Positions 44,821 through 52,515 of a stretch of DNA of 64,000 bases are shown piece by piece. The stretch comes from Burkholderia sp. Bp8992 (GTDB lineage Bacteria > Pseudomonadota > Gammaproteobacteria > Burkholderiales > Burkholderiaceae). The stretch spans positions 1 to 64,000 of the forward strand of contig NZ_QTQI01000021.1 in the NCBI RefSeq assembly GCF_003853705.1, read 5' to 3'. A program made the position numbers and the translations under genes. Under the pieces are notes generated by a model. That model was given only the letters and a program-made list of their open reading frames with translations, had not been told where the DNA came from and did no database searches. The first letter of the stretch is position 1. Each line of letters begins with the position of its first letter.

Positions 44821-45468
44821 TCATTTGCCGACGATCACGTGGGGCGGCATCTCGTCGAGCGTGCTCGCCTCCACTTCGATCTCCGAACAGACTACCGATG
44901 CGTCGACAATCGTCAGCGTCTGCTGGGCCTGTACGCCAATGACGCGTGGATAGCGCGACATTCGCGGCCCGCGCGGCTTCTCGGCTCGCTGCGCCGGGCG
45001 GCGCAGGAAGCGCGACAGTTCCGTCAGCGCCAACTGATAGACATCCCGCTTGAACTCGATCACCGCATCGAGCGGTACCCAGTACTCGTTCCAGCGCCAC
45101 GCATCGAACTCCGGGTGGTCGGTCGCGCGCAAGCAAATGTCGCAATCGCGTCCAACCATCCGCAGCAGGAACCAGATCTGCTTCTGGCCGCGGTAATGAC
45201 CGCGTACTTCGCGTTTGATGAACTTGTCAGGCACCTCGTAACGCAACCAGTCGCGAGTGCGGCCGATTATCTTGACGTGTTCCGGATGCAGGCCCGTCTC
45301 CTCGTGCAGTTCCCGGTACATCGCCTGCATGGGGGTCTCGCCGTACTTGATCCCACCTTGAGGAAACTGCCAGGAATGCTCGCGGAGCCGCTTGCCCCAA
45401 AACACCTCGTTGCGCGCGTTCAAGAGGATGATGCCGACGTTCGGGCGAAAGCCTTCACGATCCAGCAT
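44821..45468 (-). CDS. rppH: RNA pyrophosphohydrolase
   Basis: A 215-residue Nudix enzyme that removes pyrophosphate from 5' ends of mRNA and so starts RNase E-dependent decay. The N terminus [13 protein letters not shown] and [14 protein letters not shown] are RppH signatures; the Nudix box REx2EETG ([10 protein letters not shown]) is intact near residues 52-61. It is longer than E. coli RppH (176), with a C-terminal tail of unknown role. On its promoter side a TATAAT lies on the minus strand at 45502-45507. Confidence 0.95.
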   Translation of the reverse strand: MLDREGFRPNVGIILLNARNEVFWGKRLREHSWQFPQGGIKYGETPMQAMYRELHEETGLHPEHVKIIGRTRDWLRYEVPDKFIKREVRGHYRGQKQIWFLLRMVGRDCDICLRATDHPEFDAWRWNEYWVPLDAVIEFKRDVYQLALTELSRFLRRPAQRAEKPRGPRMSRYPRVIGVQAQQTLTIVDASVVCSEIEVEASTLDEMPPHVIVGK

Positions 45469-45657
45469 ACAACCACCTTCGAATCCTTTAAAATTGCTTT
45501 GATTATAAACAGATAACGGGCGCTGCGCACCGTGACGGAGCGAATCCGCGCGGGGTGCACCGGCTGAATTGTCCCTGATTAGTCTGCTAAGTCATCTGCG
45601 CCATCGTCGTCCCTCGTTGTTCGCCGCGCGCAGCTTTTTCACCTTGAAACTTTTTCG

Positions 45658-45684
45658 GGCGCCCCGCCTGGGGGCGCCGTTTTT
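45658..45684 (+). terminator. Terminator-like hairpin (attenuator candidate) before proS
   Basis: GGCGCCCC (45658-45665) and GGGGCGCC (45671-45678) form a perfect 8-bp stem with a five-base loop, followed by G and TTTTT. It ends 12 nt before the proS ATG. The upstream gene rppH is transcribed away, so this hairpin must lie in the proS leader unless transcription starts after it. Confidence 0.65.
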
Positions 45685-45696
45685 GGAACCGTCCGC

Positions 45697-47433
45697 ATGA
45701 AAGCTTCCCGTTTCTTTATCGGCACCCTGAAAGAAGCTCCCGCCGACGCAGAGATCGTCAGCCACAAGCTGATGGTCCGCGCCGGCATGATCCGTCGCGT
45801 CGCCGGCGGCATCTATAACTACCTGCCGGTCGGCCTGCGTTCGATTCGCAAGGTCGAGGCGATCGTGCGCGAGGAAATGAACCGGGCGGGCGCCATCGAG
45901 CTGCTGATGCCGGCCGTGCAGCCGGCCGAGCTGTGGCAGGAGTCGGGCCGCTGGGAACAGTACGGCCCCGAGCTTCTGCGCTTCAAGGACCGCAAGGACA
46001 ACGACTTCGTGATCGGGCCGACGCACGAGGAAGTCATCACCGACATCGCGCGCAACCAGATCAAGAGCTACCGGCAGATGCCGGTGAACTTCTACCAGAT
46101 CCAGACGAAGTTCCGCGACGAGATCCGTCCGCGCTTCGGCGTGATGCGCGGCCGCGAATTCATCATGAAGGACGCGTATTCGTTCGACAAGGACGCAGCC
46201 GGCCTGAACGAGTCGTATCGCAAGATGTACGACGCGTACGTGCGCATCTTCACGCGCCTCGGCCTCGAGTTCCGTGCGGTCGCGGCCGACAGCGGCTCGA
46301 TCGGCGGCAACTTCTCGCACGAATTCCACGTGATCGCCGATACCGGCGAGGACGCGATCGCCTACTGCCCGACTTCCGAGTTCGCGGCGAACATCGAGGC
46401 CGCCGAAGCGCTGCCGCTGACGCCTGAGCGCGCCGCGCCGGCCGAAGCGATGCAAAAGGTCGCGACGCCCGGCAAGGCGAAGTGCGAAGCCGTCGCCGAA
46501 CTGCTGGCGATCCCGCTCGAGCGCACGATCAAGTCGATCGTGCTCGCGACCGACAACGAAGGCGCCGAGCCGACGATCTGGCTCGTGATGCTGCGCGGCG
46601 ACCACGACCTGAACGAGATCAAGGTGTCGAAGCTGCCGGGGCTGAAGAACCACCGCTTCGCGACCGAGCAGGAAATCGTCGAGTGGTTCGGCACGCCGCC
46701 GGGCTATCTCGGCCCGGTCGGCACGAAGAAGCCGGTGAAGGTGATCGCGGACCGCACGGTCGCGAACATGAGCGATTTCGTCGTCGGCGCGAACGAGGTC
46801 GACTATCACATCGCCGGCGTGAACTGGGGCCGCGACCTGCCGGAACCGGACATCGCCGACGTGCGCAACGTGAAGAAGGGCGACGCGTCGCCGGACGGCA
46901 AGGGCGTGATCGACATCTGCCGCGGCATCGAAGTCGGCCACGTGTTCCAGCTCGGCACCAAGTACTCGGAAGCGATGGGTGCGACGTTCCTCGATGAGTC
47001 GGGCAAGCCGCAGCCGATGCTGATGGGCTGCTACGGCGTCGGCGTCACGCGCATTCTCGGCGCGGCGATCGAACAGAACTTCGACGACAAGGGCATCATC
47101 TGGCCCGAGTCGATCGCGCCGTTCGAAGTCGTGCTGTGCCCGATGGGCTACGACCGCAGCGAGATGGTGCGCGAAACGGCCGACAAGCTGTACGCGGAAC
47201 TCGTCGCGGCCGGCATCGACGTGATCCTCGACGACCGCGGCGAGCGCCCGGGCGTGATGTTCGCCGACTGGGAGCTGATCGGCGTGCCGCACCGTCTCGT
47301 GATCGGCGAGCGCGGCCTGAAGGAAGGCAAGATCGAGTACCAGGGCCGCCGCGACGCCGAAGCGACGCTGCTGCCGGCCGACGCGGCTGCGGCGACGGTC
47401 GCGGAGAAGATCCGCGCCGCGCTCGCACGCTGA
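45697..47433 (+). CDS. proS: Prolyl-tRNA synthetase
   Basis: A 578-residue class II aminoacyl-tRNA synthetase of the bacterial type. Class II motifs are seen near [14 protein letters not shown] (motif 1 region), [25 protein letters not shown] (motif 2, given here as its conserved elements RPR..V.R.REF) and the late [10 protein letters not shown] (motif 3). An insertion editing domain (about 225-400) that clears Ala-tRNA(Pro) is present, as is the C-terminal anticodon-binding domain. A terminator-like hairpin sits directly upstream. Confidence 0.96.
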   Translation: MKASRFFIGTLKEAPADAEIVSHKLMVRAGMIRRVAGGIYNYLPVGLRSIRKVEAIVREEMNRAGAIELLMPAVQPAELWQESGRWEQYGPELLRFKDRKDNDFVIGPTHEEVITDIARNQIKSYRQMPVNFYQIQTKFRDEIRPRFGVMRGREFIMKDAYSFDKDAAGLNESYRKMYDAYVRIFTRLGLEFRAVAADSGSIGGNFSHEFHVIADTGEDAIAYCPTSEFAANIEAAEALPLTPERAAPAEAMQKVATPGKAKCEAVAELLAIPLERTIKSIVLATDNEGAEPTIWLVMLRGDHDLNEIKVSKLPGLKNHRFATEQEIVEWFGTPPGYLGPVGTKKPVKVIADRTVANMSDFVVGANEVDYHIAGVNWGRDLPEPDIADVRNVKKGDASPDGKGVIDICRGIEVGHVFQLGTKYSEAMGATFLDESGKPQPMLMGCYGVGVTRILGAAIEQNFDDKGIIWPESIAPFEVVLCPMGYDRSEMVRETADKLYAELVAAGIDVILDDRGERPGVMFADWELIGVPHRLVIGERGLKEGKIEYQGRRDAEATLLPADAAAATVAEKIRAALAR

Positions 47434-47454
47434 GCACGGCGACCGGGGGACACG

Positions 47455-48057
47455 ATGGAATACACGTTCCTGTCGGCCACCGTGCTCCTGGTGTTGATCA
47501 CCGATCCGCTCGGCAACATCCCGCTGTTCATTACGGCGATGCGGGATGTGCCGCGCGAGCGGCGCGTGAAGCTGATCCTGCGTGAAGTGGGGATCGCGTT
47601 CGTGATCCTGCTGTTCTTCATGGTGGTCGGCGACCGCTTCCTGCGGATGATGAACCTCACCGACCTGTCGTTGCGGCTCGGCGGCGGGATCGTGCTGTTC
47701 CTGATCGCGCTGCGGATGATCTTCCCGCACCCGGACGGTGCGCTCGGCAGCGATCCGCGCGCGGGCGGCGAACCGTTCATCGTGCCGCTCGCGATTCCGG
47801 CGCTGGCAGGGCCGTCCGCGCTGGCGACGGTCATGCTGCTGACGTCGCAGGCGCCCGGCAAGATGCTCGAATGGGTCGGCGCGCTGACCGTCACGATGAT
47901 CGTCTGCGCGATCACGCTGGTACTGGCCGAACGGATCCAGCAGTGGCTCGGCGAGCGGACGGTCGCGGCGTTCGAGCGGCTGATGGGCCTCGTGCTCGTC
48001 GCGATCTCGGTCGAGATGCTGCTGGCCGGCATCCGCGCGTTCGTGCACCAGCTATAA
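47455..48057 (+). CDS. MarC family integral membrane protein
   Basis: A 200-residue inner-membrane protein with about six helices of the MarC/UPF0056 family. VLLVLITDPLGNIPLF in the first helix and PLAIPALAGPSA near the middle are the paired family signatures. Function is unsettled; a former link with multiple antibiotic resistance was due to its location in E. coli. It lies 21 nt after proS on the same strand and is followed by a bidirectional terminator. Confidence 0.9.
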   Translation: MEYTFLSATVLLVLITDPLGNIPLFITAMRDVPRERRVKLILREVGIAFVILLFFMVVGDRFLRMMNLTDLSLRLGGGIVLFLIALRMIFPHPDGALGSDPRAGGEPFIVPLAIPALAGPSALATVMLLTSQAPGKMLEWVGALTVTMIVCAITLVLAERIQQWLGERTVAAFERLMGLVLVAISVEMLLAGIRAFVHQL

Positions 48058-48087
48058 GGCGGGCATAAGGCAGGCGGCACGCGCACG

Positions 48088-48125
48088 AAAAAAGCGGCGC
48101 TTCGGGAAACCGGAGCGCCGCTTTT
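48088..48125. terminator. Bidirectional terminator between marC and hpt
   Basis: AAAAGCGGCGCT / AGCGCCGCTTTT stem with a further CGG/CCG pair and a GAAA loop; T tracts exist in both reading directions, serving the convergent genes. Confidence 0.92.
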
Positions 48126-48149
48126 CTTATGGGGCGGGCAGGGCGGCGA

Positions 48150-48701
48150 TCAGACCTGGGCGGTCAGCGCGCGGATCGTCGGCAGGTTGCGCCAGTAGCC
48201 CTTCGCGTCCATCCCGCAGCCGAACACGTAGCGGTCCGGCACCGAGAAGCCGCAGAAGTCGGGGTGCAGCGGCTTCGCCTTCGCGAGCGTCTTCTCGCAC
48301 AGCACGGCCGACATGAAGCGCTTCGCGCCCATGTCCAGGATGCGGTCGCGGATCGCGGCCATCGTCTCGCCTTCATCGAGGATGTCGTCGAGCACGAGCA
48401 CGATGCGGTCCTTCACCGATTCGCGCGGCGCGACGCGCCAGTGCATCTCCGGGCTGCCCTGCGTCGTGTTGCGGTAGCGGGTCAGGTGGATGTAGTCGAA
48501 TTCGAGCGGGAAATCGAGATGCGGCAGCAGCATCCCGGTAAACACCGCGGCGCCGCCCATCACCGAGAGAACGAGCGGGAACGCGTCGCCGATCTCGGCG
48601 CGGATCGCGTCGGCCATCTTGGAGATCGACGCGTTGACGGCATCGGCCGACACGATCTCTTCGGAGTGGTTGAAAATGTGGAGGGCTTCTTCGCGGTTCA
48701 T
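48150..48701 (-). CDS. hpt: Hypoxanthine-guanine phosphoribosyltransferase
   Basis: A 183-residue purine salvage enzyme converting hypoxanthine and guanine to IMP and GMP with PRPP. The PRPP-binding motif VLVLDDILDEGETM is intact, and the end has GFSVPDRYVFGCGMD, typical of this group. The ATG at 48701 (MNREEAL) is preferred to one nine codons upstream. It may be a hypoxanthine-preferring enzyme; specificity is not determined by sequence. It lies 94 nt downstream of ffh on the same strand. Confidence 0.9.
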   Translation of the reverse strand: MNREEALHIFNHSEEIVSADAVNASISKMADAIRAEIGDAFPLVLSVMGGAAVFTGMLLPHLDFPLEFDYIHLTRYRNTTQGSPEMHWRVAPRESVKDRIVLVLDDILDEGETMAAIRDRILDMGAKRFMSAVLCEKTLAKAKPLHPDFCGFSVPDRYVFGCGMDAKGYWRNLPTIRALTAQV

Positions 48702-48795
48702 GTGTTCTGGCGGGCAGTCGGTATACAAATAAGAATGAAGCAGAACGGCGGGCGCGCGCTACAGCAAAAACCCGCGCGCCGGCCGACGGGCGGAA

Positions 48796-50163
48796 TCAGC
48801 GCATGCCGGGCATCATGCCCTTCAGGCCGCGCATCATCTTCTGCATGTTGCCGCCCTTCAGCTTCTTCATCATCGTACGCATCTGGTCGTACTGGTTCAG
48901 CATCCGGTTGACTTCCTGCACCGGCACGCCCGCGCCGGCTGCAATGCGGCGCTTGCGCGTCGCCTTGATGATTTCGGGTTTCGCGCGCTCGGCGGGCGTC
49001 ATCGAGCTGATGATGCCTTCCATCCGGCGGATCGACTTCTCGGCCTGGCCCATGTCGGCGCCGGCGGCCGCCTGCTGGAACTGCGCGGGGAGTTTATCCA
49101 TCAGCGACGACAGGCCGCCCATGTTCTTCATCTGCGAGATCTGCGCGCGGAAATCGTTCAGGTCGAAGTCGCCGCCTTTCTTGACCTTGTCGGCGAGCTT
49201 CTGCGCGGCCTGCACGTCGACGCCGCGCTGGGCTTCCTCGACGAGCGCGAGGATGTCGCCCATGCCGAGGATCCGGTTCGCCATCCGGTCGGGGTGGAAC
49301 ACTTCCAGGCCGTCGAGCTTCTCGGCGACACCGACGAACTTGATCGGCTTGCCCGTGATGTGACGCACCGACAGTGCGGCACCGCCGCGCGAGTCGCCGT
49401 CGAGCTTGGTCAGCACGACGCCGGTGAGCGGCAGCGTGTCGTTGAACGCCTTCGCGGTATTGACCGCATCCTGGCCGAGCATCGCGTCGACGACGAACAG
49501 CGTTTCGGCCGGCTTCAGCGTGCCGTGCAGCGCGGCGATTTCCTGCATCATCGCCTCGTCGATACCGAGGCGGCCGGCCGTGTCGACGATCAGCACGTCA
49601 TGGTAGTGGCGCTTCGCCCAGTCGACGGCCGCGACGGCGATGTCGACGGGCTTCTGGTCGGGCGTGGACGGGAAGAAGTCGGCGCCGACCTGTTCGCTCA
49701 CCGTTTTCAGCTGCATGATCGCGGCCGGGCGATACACGTCGCACGACACCGTCAGCACCTTCTTCTTGTACTTCTCGCGCAGCAGCTTCGCGAGCTTGCC
49801 GGCGGTCGTGGTCTTGCCCGCGCCCTGCAGGCCGGCCATCAGGATCACAGCGGGCGGCGTGACCGCGAGGTTCAGCTCGGCGGCCTTGCCTTCGTAGTCG
49901 CCGCCGATCACGGCGGTCAGTTCCTTCTGGACCACGCCGACGAGCGCCTGGCCCGGCGACAGGCTGCTGATCACTTCTTCGCCGAGCGCCTTTTCCTTGA
50001 CCTTGGCGATGAATTCGCGGACGACCGGCAGCGAGACGTCGGCCTCCAGCAGCGCGAGACGCACCTCGCGGAGCATCTCCTGGGTGTTCGCCTCGGTGAG
50101 CCGGGCTTCGCCGCGCAGCGTCTTGACGACGCGCGCCATCCGTTGGGTGAGATTGTCGAGCAT
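48796..50163 (-). CDS. ffh: Signal recognition particle protein
   Basis: A 455-residue SRP54-type GTPase that delivers inner-membrane proteins to the Sec translocon. The N domain (1-85) is followed by the G domain: G1 GLQGAGKTTT near 107, DTAGRL, and TKLDGD. The C-terminal M domain is methionine-rich and ends in ...KGMMPGMR, the signal-binding and 4.5S RNA-binding part. The 4.5S RNA gene itself was not found in this window. Divergent from the CcsA-type gene. Confidence 0.97.
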   Translation of the reverse strand: MLDNLTQRMARVVKTLRGEARLTEANTQEMLREVRLALLEADVSLPVVREFIAKVKEKALGEEVISSLSPGQALVGVVQKELTAVIGGDYEGKAAELNLAVTPPAVILMAGLQGAGKTTTAGKLAKLLREKYKKKVLTVSCDVYRPAAIMQLKTVSEQVGADFFPSTPDQKPVDIAVAAVDWAKRHYHDVLIVDTAGRLGIDEAMMQEIAALHGTLKPAETLFVVDAMLGQDAVNTAKAFNDTLPLTGVVLTKLDGDSRGGAALSVRHITGKPIKFVGVAEKLDGLEVFHPDRMANRILGMGDILALVEEAQRGVDVQAAQKLADKVKKGGDFDLNDFRAQISQMKNMGGLSSLMDKLPAQFQQAAAGADMGQAEKSIRRMEGIISSMTPAERAKPEIIKATRKRRIAAGAGVPVQEVNRMLNQYDQMRTMMKKLKGGNMQKMMRGLKGMMPGMR

Positions 50164-50252
50164 GGGGAGCGTTGGACAGTGGGGCCCGAAGGCGCGGCGG
50201 AACCGAACAAAGGGAGCCGTCGCGGGAAGGGGGCCTAGTGTAAACTTCGAAC

Positions 50253-51146
50253 ATGGATATTGTACTGTATGCCCTCACCGCATTCCTGTACGGCGGCCTC
50301 GCCGTCGCAGGCTGGCGCACGCATCGCCAGGGCGCGACGCCGCTCGTCGCGAGCGTGCCGGCCGTGCCGGTTCCCGCGTCCGCCGCGTCCGGGATGAGCG
50401 GGGCCGGCCGCGCGCTGCTGTTCGCCGCGCTCGTCGCGCACGGCGTGCTGCTCCACATGACGATCTTTCCGAACGACTCGATGGTGTTCGGCTTCGCGTT
50501 CGCGCTGTCCGCGATGTTCTGGCTCGGCGCCGGCATCTACTGGATCGAGAGTTTCTTCTTCCCGCTCGACAGCCTGCGCCTGCTGGTCCTGCCGCTCGCG
50601 TGCGGCGCGTCGCTGCTGCCGCTCGTGTTCGGCGGCGTGCGGGTGCTTCCTTATGCCGCAGCGCCGCTGTTCAAGCTGCACTTCCTGATCGCGAACATCG
50701 CGTACGGCCTGTTCGCGATCGCCGCGCTGCATGCGGTCCTGATGCTGATGGTCGAGCGGCGGCTGCAGTCGCTGAGGAGCGGCGGGCGCGACGGCTCGAC
50801 GGGCTGGATCGCGAGCTGGCTCGAAACGCTGCCGCCGCTGCTCACGCTCGAGAAGCTGCTGTTCCGCCTGATCGGTGCCGGCTTCGTGCTGCTCACGCTG
50901 ACGCTCGCGTCGGGCATCCTGTTCAGCGAGCAGGTCGACGCGCGCGCGCTGCGCCTCGACCACAAGACCGTGTTCGCGATCCTGTCGTGGCTGATGTTCG
51001 GCGGCCTGCTGGTCGCGCGCAAGACGTCGGGCTGGCGCGGCCGCGGCGCCGCGCGCTGGGTGCTCGTGTCGTTCGCCGCGCTGCTGCTCGCGTATGTCGG
51101 CAGCCGGTTCGTTTTCGAGGTGCTGCTGCACCGTTCCGTGGTTTGA
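50253..51146 (+). CDS. CcsA/YpjD-type inner membrane protein (cytochrome c assembly domain)
   Basis: A 297-residue protein with about eight membrane helices and a CcsA/ResC-type cytochrome c assembly domain (about residues 60-290). Conserved histidines in KLHFLIANIAYG and LDHKTVF resemble the heme-contacting ones of the family. In many bacteria this YpjD-type gene lies next to ffh, as here. Whether it acts in cytochrome c maturation is not known. A TAAACT hexamer (50241-50246) ends 6 nt before the ATG and no Shine-Dalgarno is seen, so the mRNA might be leaderless. Confidence 0.83.
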   Translation: MDIVLYALTAFLYGGLAVAGWRTHRQGATPLVASVPAVPVPASAASGMSGAGRALLFAALVAHGVLLHMTIFPNDSMVFGFAFALSAMFWLGAGIYWIESFFFPLDSLRLLVLPLACGASLLPLVFGGVRVLPYAAAPLFKLHFLIANIAYGLFAIAALHAVLMLMVERRLQSLRSGGRDGSTGWIASWLETLPPLLTLEKLLFRLIGAGFVLLTLTLASGILFSEQVDARALRLDHKTVFAILSWLMFGGLLVARKTSGWRGRGAARWVLVSFAALLLAYVGSRFVFEVLLHRSVV

Positions 51147-51159
51147 ACGCAGGTTTCCG

Positions 51160-51477
51160 ATGCGACAGATTCTTCTCCTGATCCTTCTCTTCTTCGCGGG
51201 TTCGTGGCTCGCGCGCAAGCTGCGCCAGGCGCAGGAGCACGCGCAGGCGCGCACCGGCCGCGGCGCCGGCTACGACGGCGCGCCCGGCGCCGGCGGTCCC
51301 GGCGCGGCCCGTCCGAACGGCGAAGCGCGCTCGCTGCCCGAGCCGATGGTGCGCTGTGCCGAATGCGGCGTGCATGCGCCGAAGGGCGATGCGATCGCCG
51401 CGGGCGGCGACTACTTCTGCAGCGCCGAGCACGCGCAGCGCCACGCCGCGCGCGCAAGCGGTCACGACGCGCGATGA
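51160..51477 (+). CDS. PP0621-type small membrane zinc-ribbon protein
   Basis: A 105-residue protein with an N-terminal membrane segment (about residues 3-15, QILLLILLFFAGSWLA), a Gly/Ala-rich linker and a C-terminal zinc-ribbon-like motif (C-A-E-C...F-C-S-x2-H). Such proteins are annotated as PP0621 family with unknown function. The ATG at 51160 gives the normal start. It is 13 nt after the CcsA-type gene and overlaps ampD by four bases, so the three are one transcription unit. Confidence 0.8.
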   Translation: MRQILLLILLFFAGSWLARKLRQAQEHAQARTGRGAGYDGAPGAGGPGAARPNGEARSLPEPMVRCAECGVHAPKGDAIAAGGDYFCSAEHAQRHAARASGHDAR

Positions 51478-52064
51478 GCGACGCGCCGGTGCTGTCGGTC
51501 GATGCGAACGGCTGGGTGCGCGAAGCGCGCCATGCGCCGTCGCCGAACTTCGAGGTGCGGCCCGCGGGTGCGGTGCCGACGCTCGTGGTCGTCCACAACA
51601 TCAGCCTGCCGCCCGGTGAATTCGGCGGCGACGCGATCGAGTCGCTGTTCCTCAATCGCCTCGACTGCGATGCGCACCCTTATTACCAGAGCCACCTGCG
51701 CGGCGTGCGTGTCTCCGCGCACTTCCTGATCCGCCGCGGCGGCGAACTCGTGCAGTTCGTGTCGTGCGACGAGCGCGCATGGCACGCGGGTTCGTCCGAG
51801 TTCTTCGGCCGCACGCGCTGCAACGACTTCTCGATCGGCATCGAGCTCGAAGGCGCGGACGACGTGCCGTTCGACGACGCGCAATACGCGGTCCTGGCCG
51901 CGCTCTCCCGCACGCTCGCCGAGCACTATCCGGTCGACGCGTTCGCCGGGCACTCGGACGTCGCGCCGGGCCGCAAGACCGACCCCGGCCCGCACTTCGA
52001 TTGGCAACGCTTCGCGAGCGATGCCGGGTTTTCCGCCGAATACTTTCCTTTCCGTCAGCACTGA
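51474..52064 (+). CDS. ampD: 1,6-anhydro-N-acetylmuramyl-L-alanine amidase AmpD
   Basis: A 196-residue cytoplasmic zinc amidase of the amidase_2 family that cleaves the stem peptide from anhydro-muropeptides during cell wall recycling; its loss induces AmpC-type beta-lactamases in other species. Zinc ligands are H41 in VVVHNIS, and the His/Asp pair in GHSDVAPGRKTDPGPHFDW (motif elements GHSDVAPGRKTDPG). It has no signal peptide, which separates it from the periplasmic AmiD. It overlaps the preceding gene by ATGA. Confidence 0.94.
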   Translation: MSDAPVLSVDANGWVREARHAPSPNFEVRPAGAVPTLVVVHNISLPPGEFGGDAIESLFLNRLDCDAHPYYQSHLRGVRVSAHFLIRRGGELVQFVSCDERAWHAGSSEFFGRTRCNDFSIGIELEGADDVPFDDAQYAVLAALSRTLAEHYPVDAFAGHSDVAPGRKTDPGPHFDWQRFASDAGFSAEYFPFRQH

Positions 52065-52163
52065 TCGCGGGGTTTTTTGAGCGGAGAAAGTTTTTTCTCC
52101 GACCAATGCCTTGTCGTGTCTGCGCGTGCGCGATGTCAAGACCTTCATCGCAAATTATCCGTT

Positions 52164-52191
52164 TTGACCTCGTCCGAATGTCCACTATACT
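52164..52191 (+). promoter_or_regulatory. nrdA promoter
   Basis: TTGACC (52164-52169) and TATACT (52186-52191) with 16-bp spacing. The -10 lies inside the first NrdR-type box, as expected for direct repression. Confidence 0.8.
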
Positions 52192-52228
52192 TGGTGCCAG
52201 TTGAGTAGTTCTGTACTAGATATAGTGT
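52182..52228 (+). promoter_or_regulatory. Tandem NrdR boxes
   Basis: Two 16-bp near-palindromes, CCACTATACTTGGTGC (52182-52197) and GTACTAGATATAGTGT (52213-52228), resemble the NrdR consensus acaCwATATwGtgt. Their starts are 31 bp apart, about three helical turns, the usual spacing of NrdR pairs. They cover the -10 and the start site, so the ATP-cone repressor NrdR probably shuts off nrdA when dATP is high. nrdR itself is not in the window. Confidence 0.78.
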
Positions 52229-52515
52229 GTGCCGCAGGGGAAACCCGAGCGGCACCGGCCGGCGGGCAACGCCGGCGGACAGGGTTCTCAGGGCGGCGCG
52301 CCAGGCCGGGCGGTCCGGGCGTCGCGATCAGCGCAGCGAACATCGACGGGGCAGGGTAGACATGACGAAGCACACGACCGGCCAGGTTGTCGCGCATCGA
52401 CCGAACCGGCTTCCCCGGCGCATCGCTCGCCTCTTACCGCTCGCGCACCGCATTGCGCAGCGTTCGTTTTAATCCGCGGTTCTCTCCGCACCATCCAACA
52501 CCAGGAGCTTTGCAC

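Larger units (their letters stand above)
52065..52515. other. ampD-nrdA intergenic region: promoter, NrdR boxes and long nrdA leader
   Basis: A 451-base stretch without a confirmed gene. It holds a sigma-70 promoter, two NrdR-type boxes and a predicted leader of about 318 nt from near 52198 to the nrdA ATG. Hairpins in the leader include GTGCCGC/GCGGCAC (52229-52255, with an inner GGG/CCC) and GCCGGCG/CGCCGGC (52258-52276). A 36-codon frame (52362-52472, MTKHTTGQ...) ends 43 nt before nrdA. I do not recognise a known riboswitch class. Confidence 0.6.

Noticed and set aside
47096-47437. Arg-rich minus-strand frame opposite the end of proS
   Set aside because: Antisense shadow of the ProS C-terminal domain; no start signal or family match.
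52229-52276. nrdA leader hairpins tested against cobalamin, glycine and SAM riboswitch patterns
   Set aside because: None of the conserved core motifs of those classes (for example the B12 box) is present, so only an unknown structure is reported.
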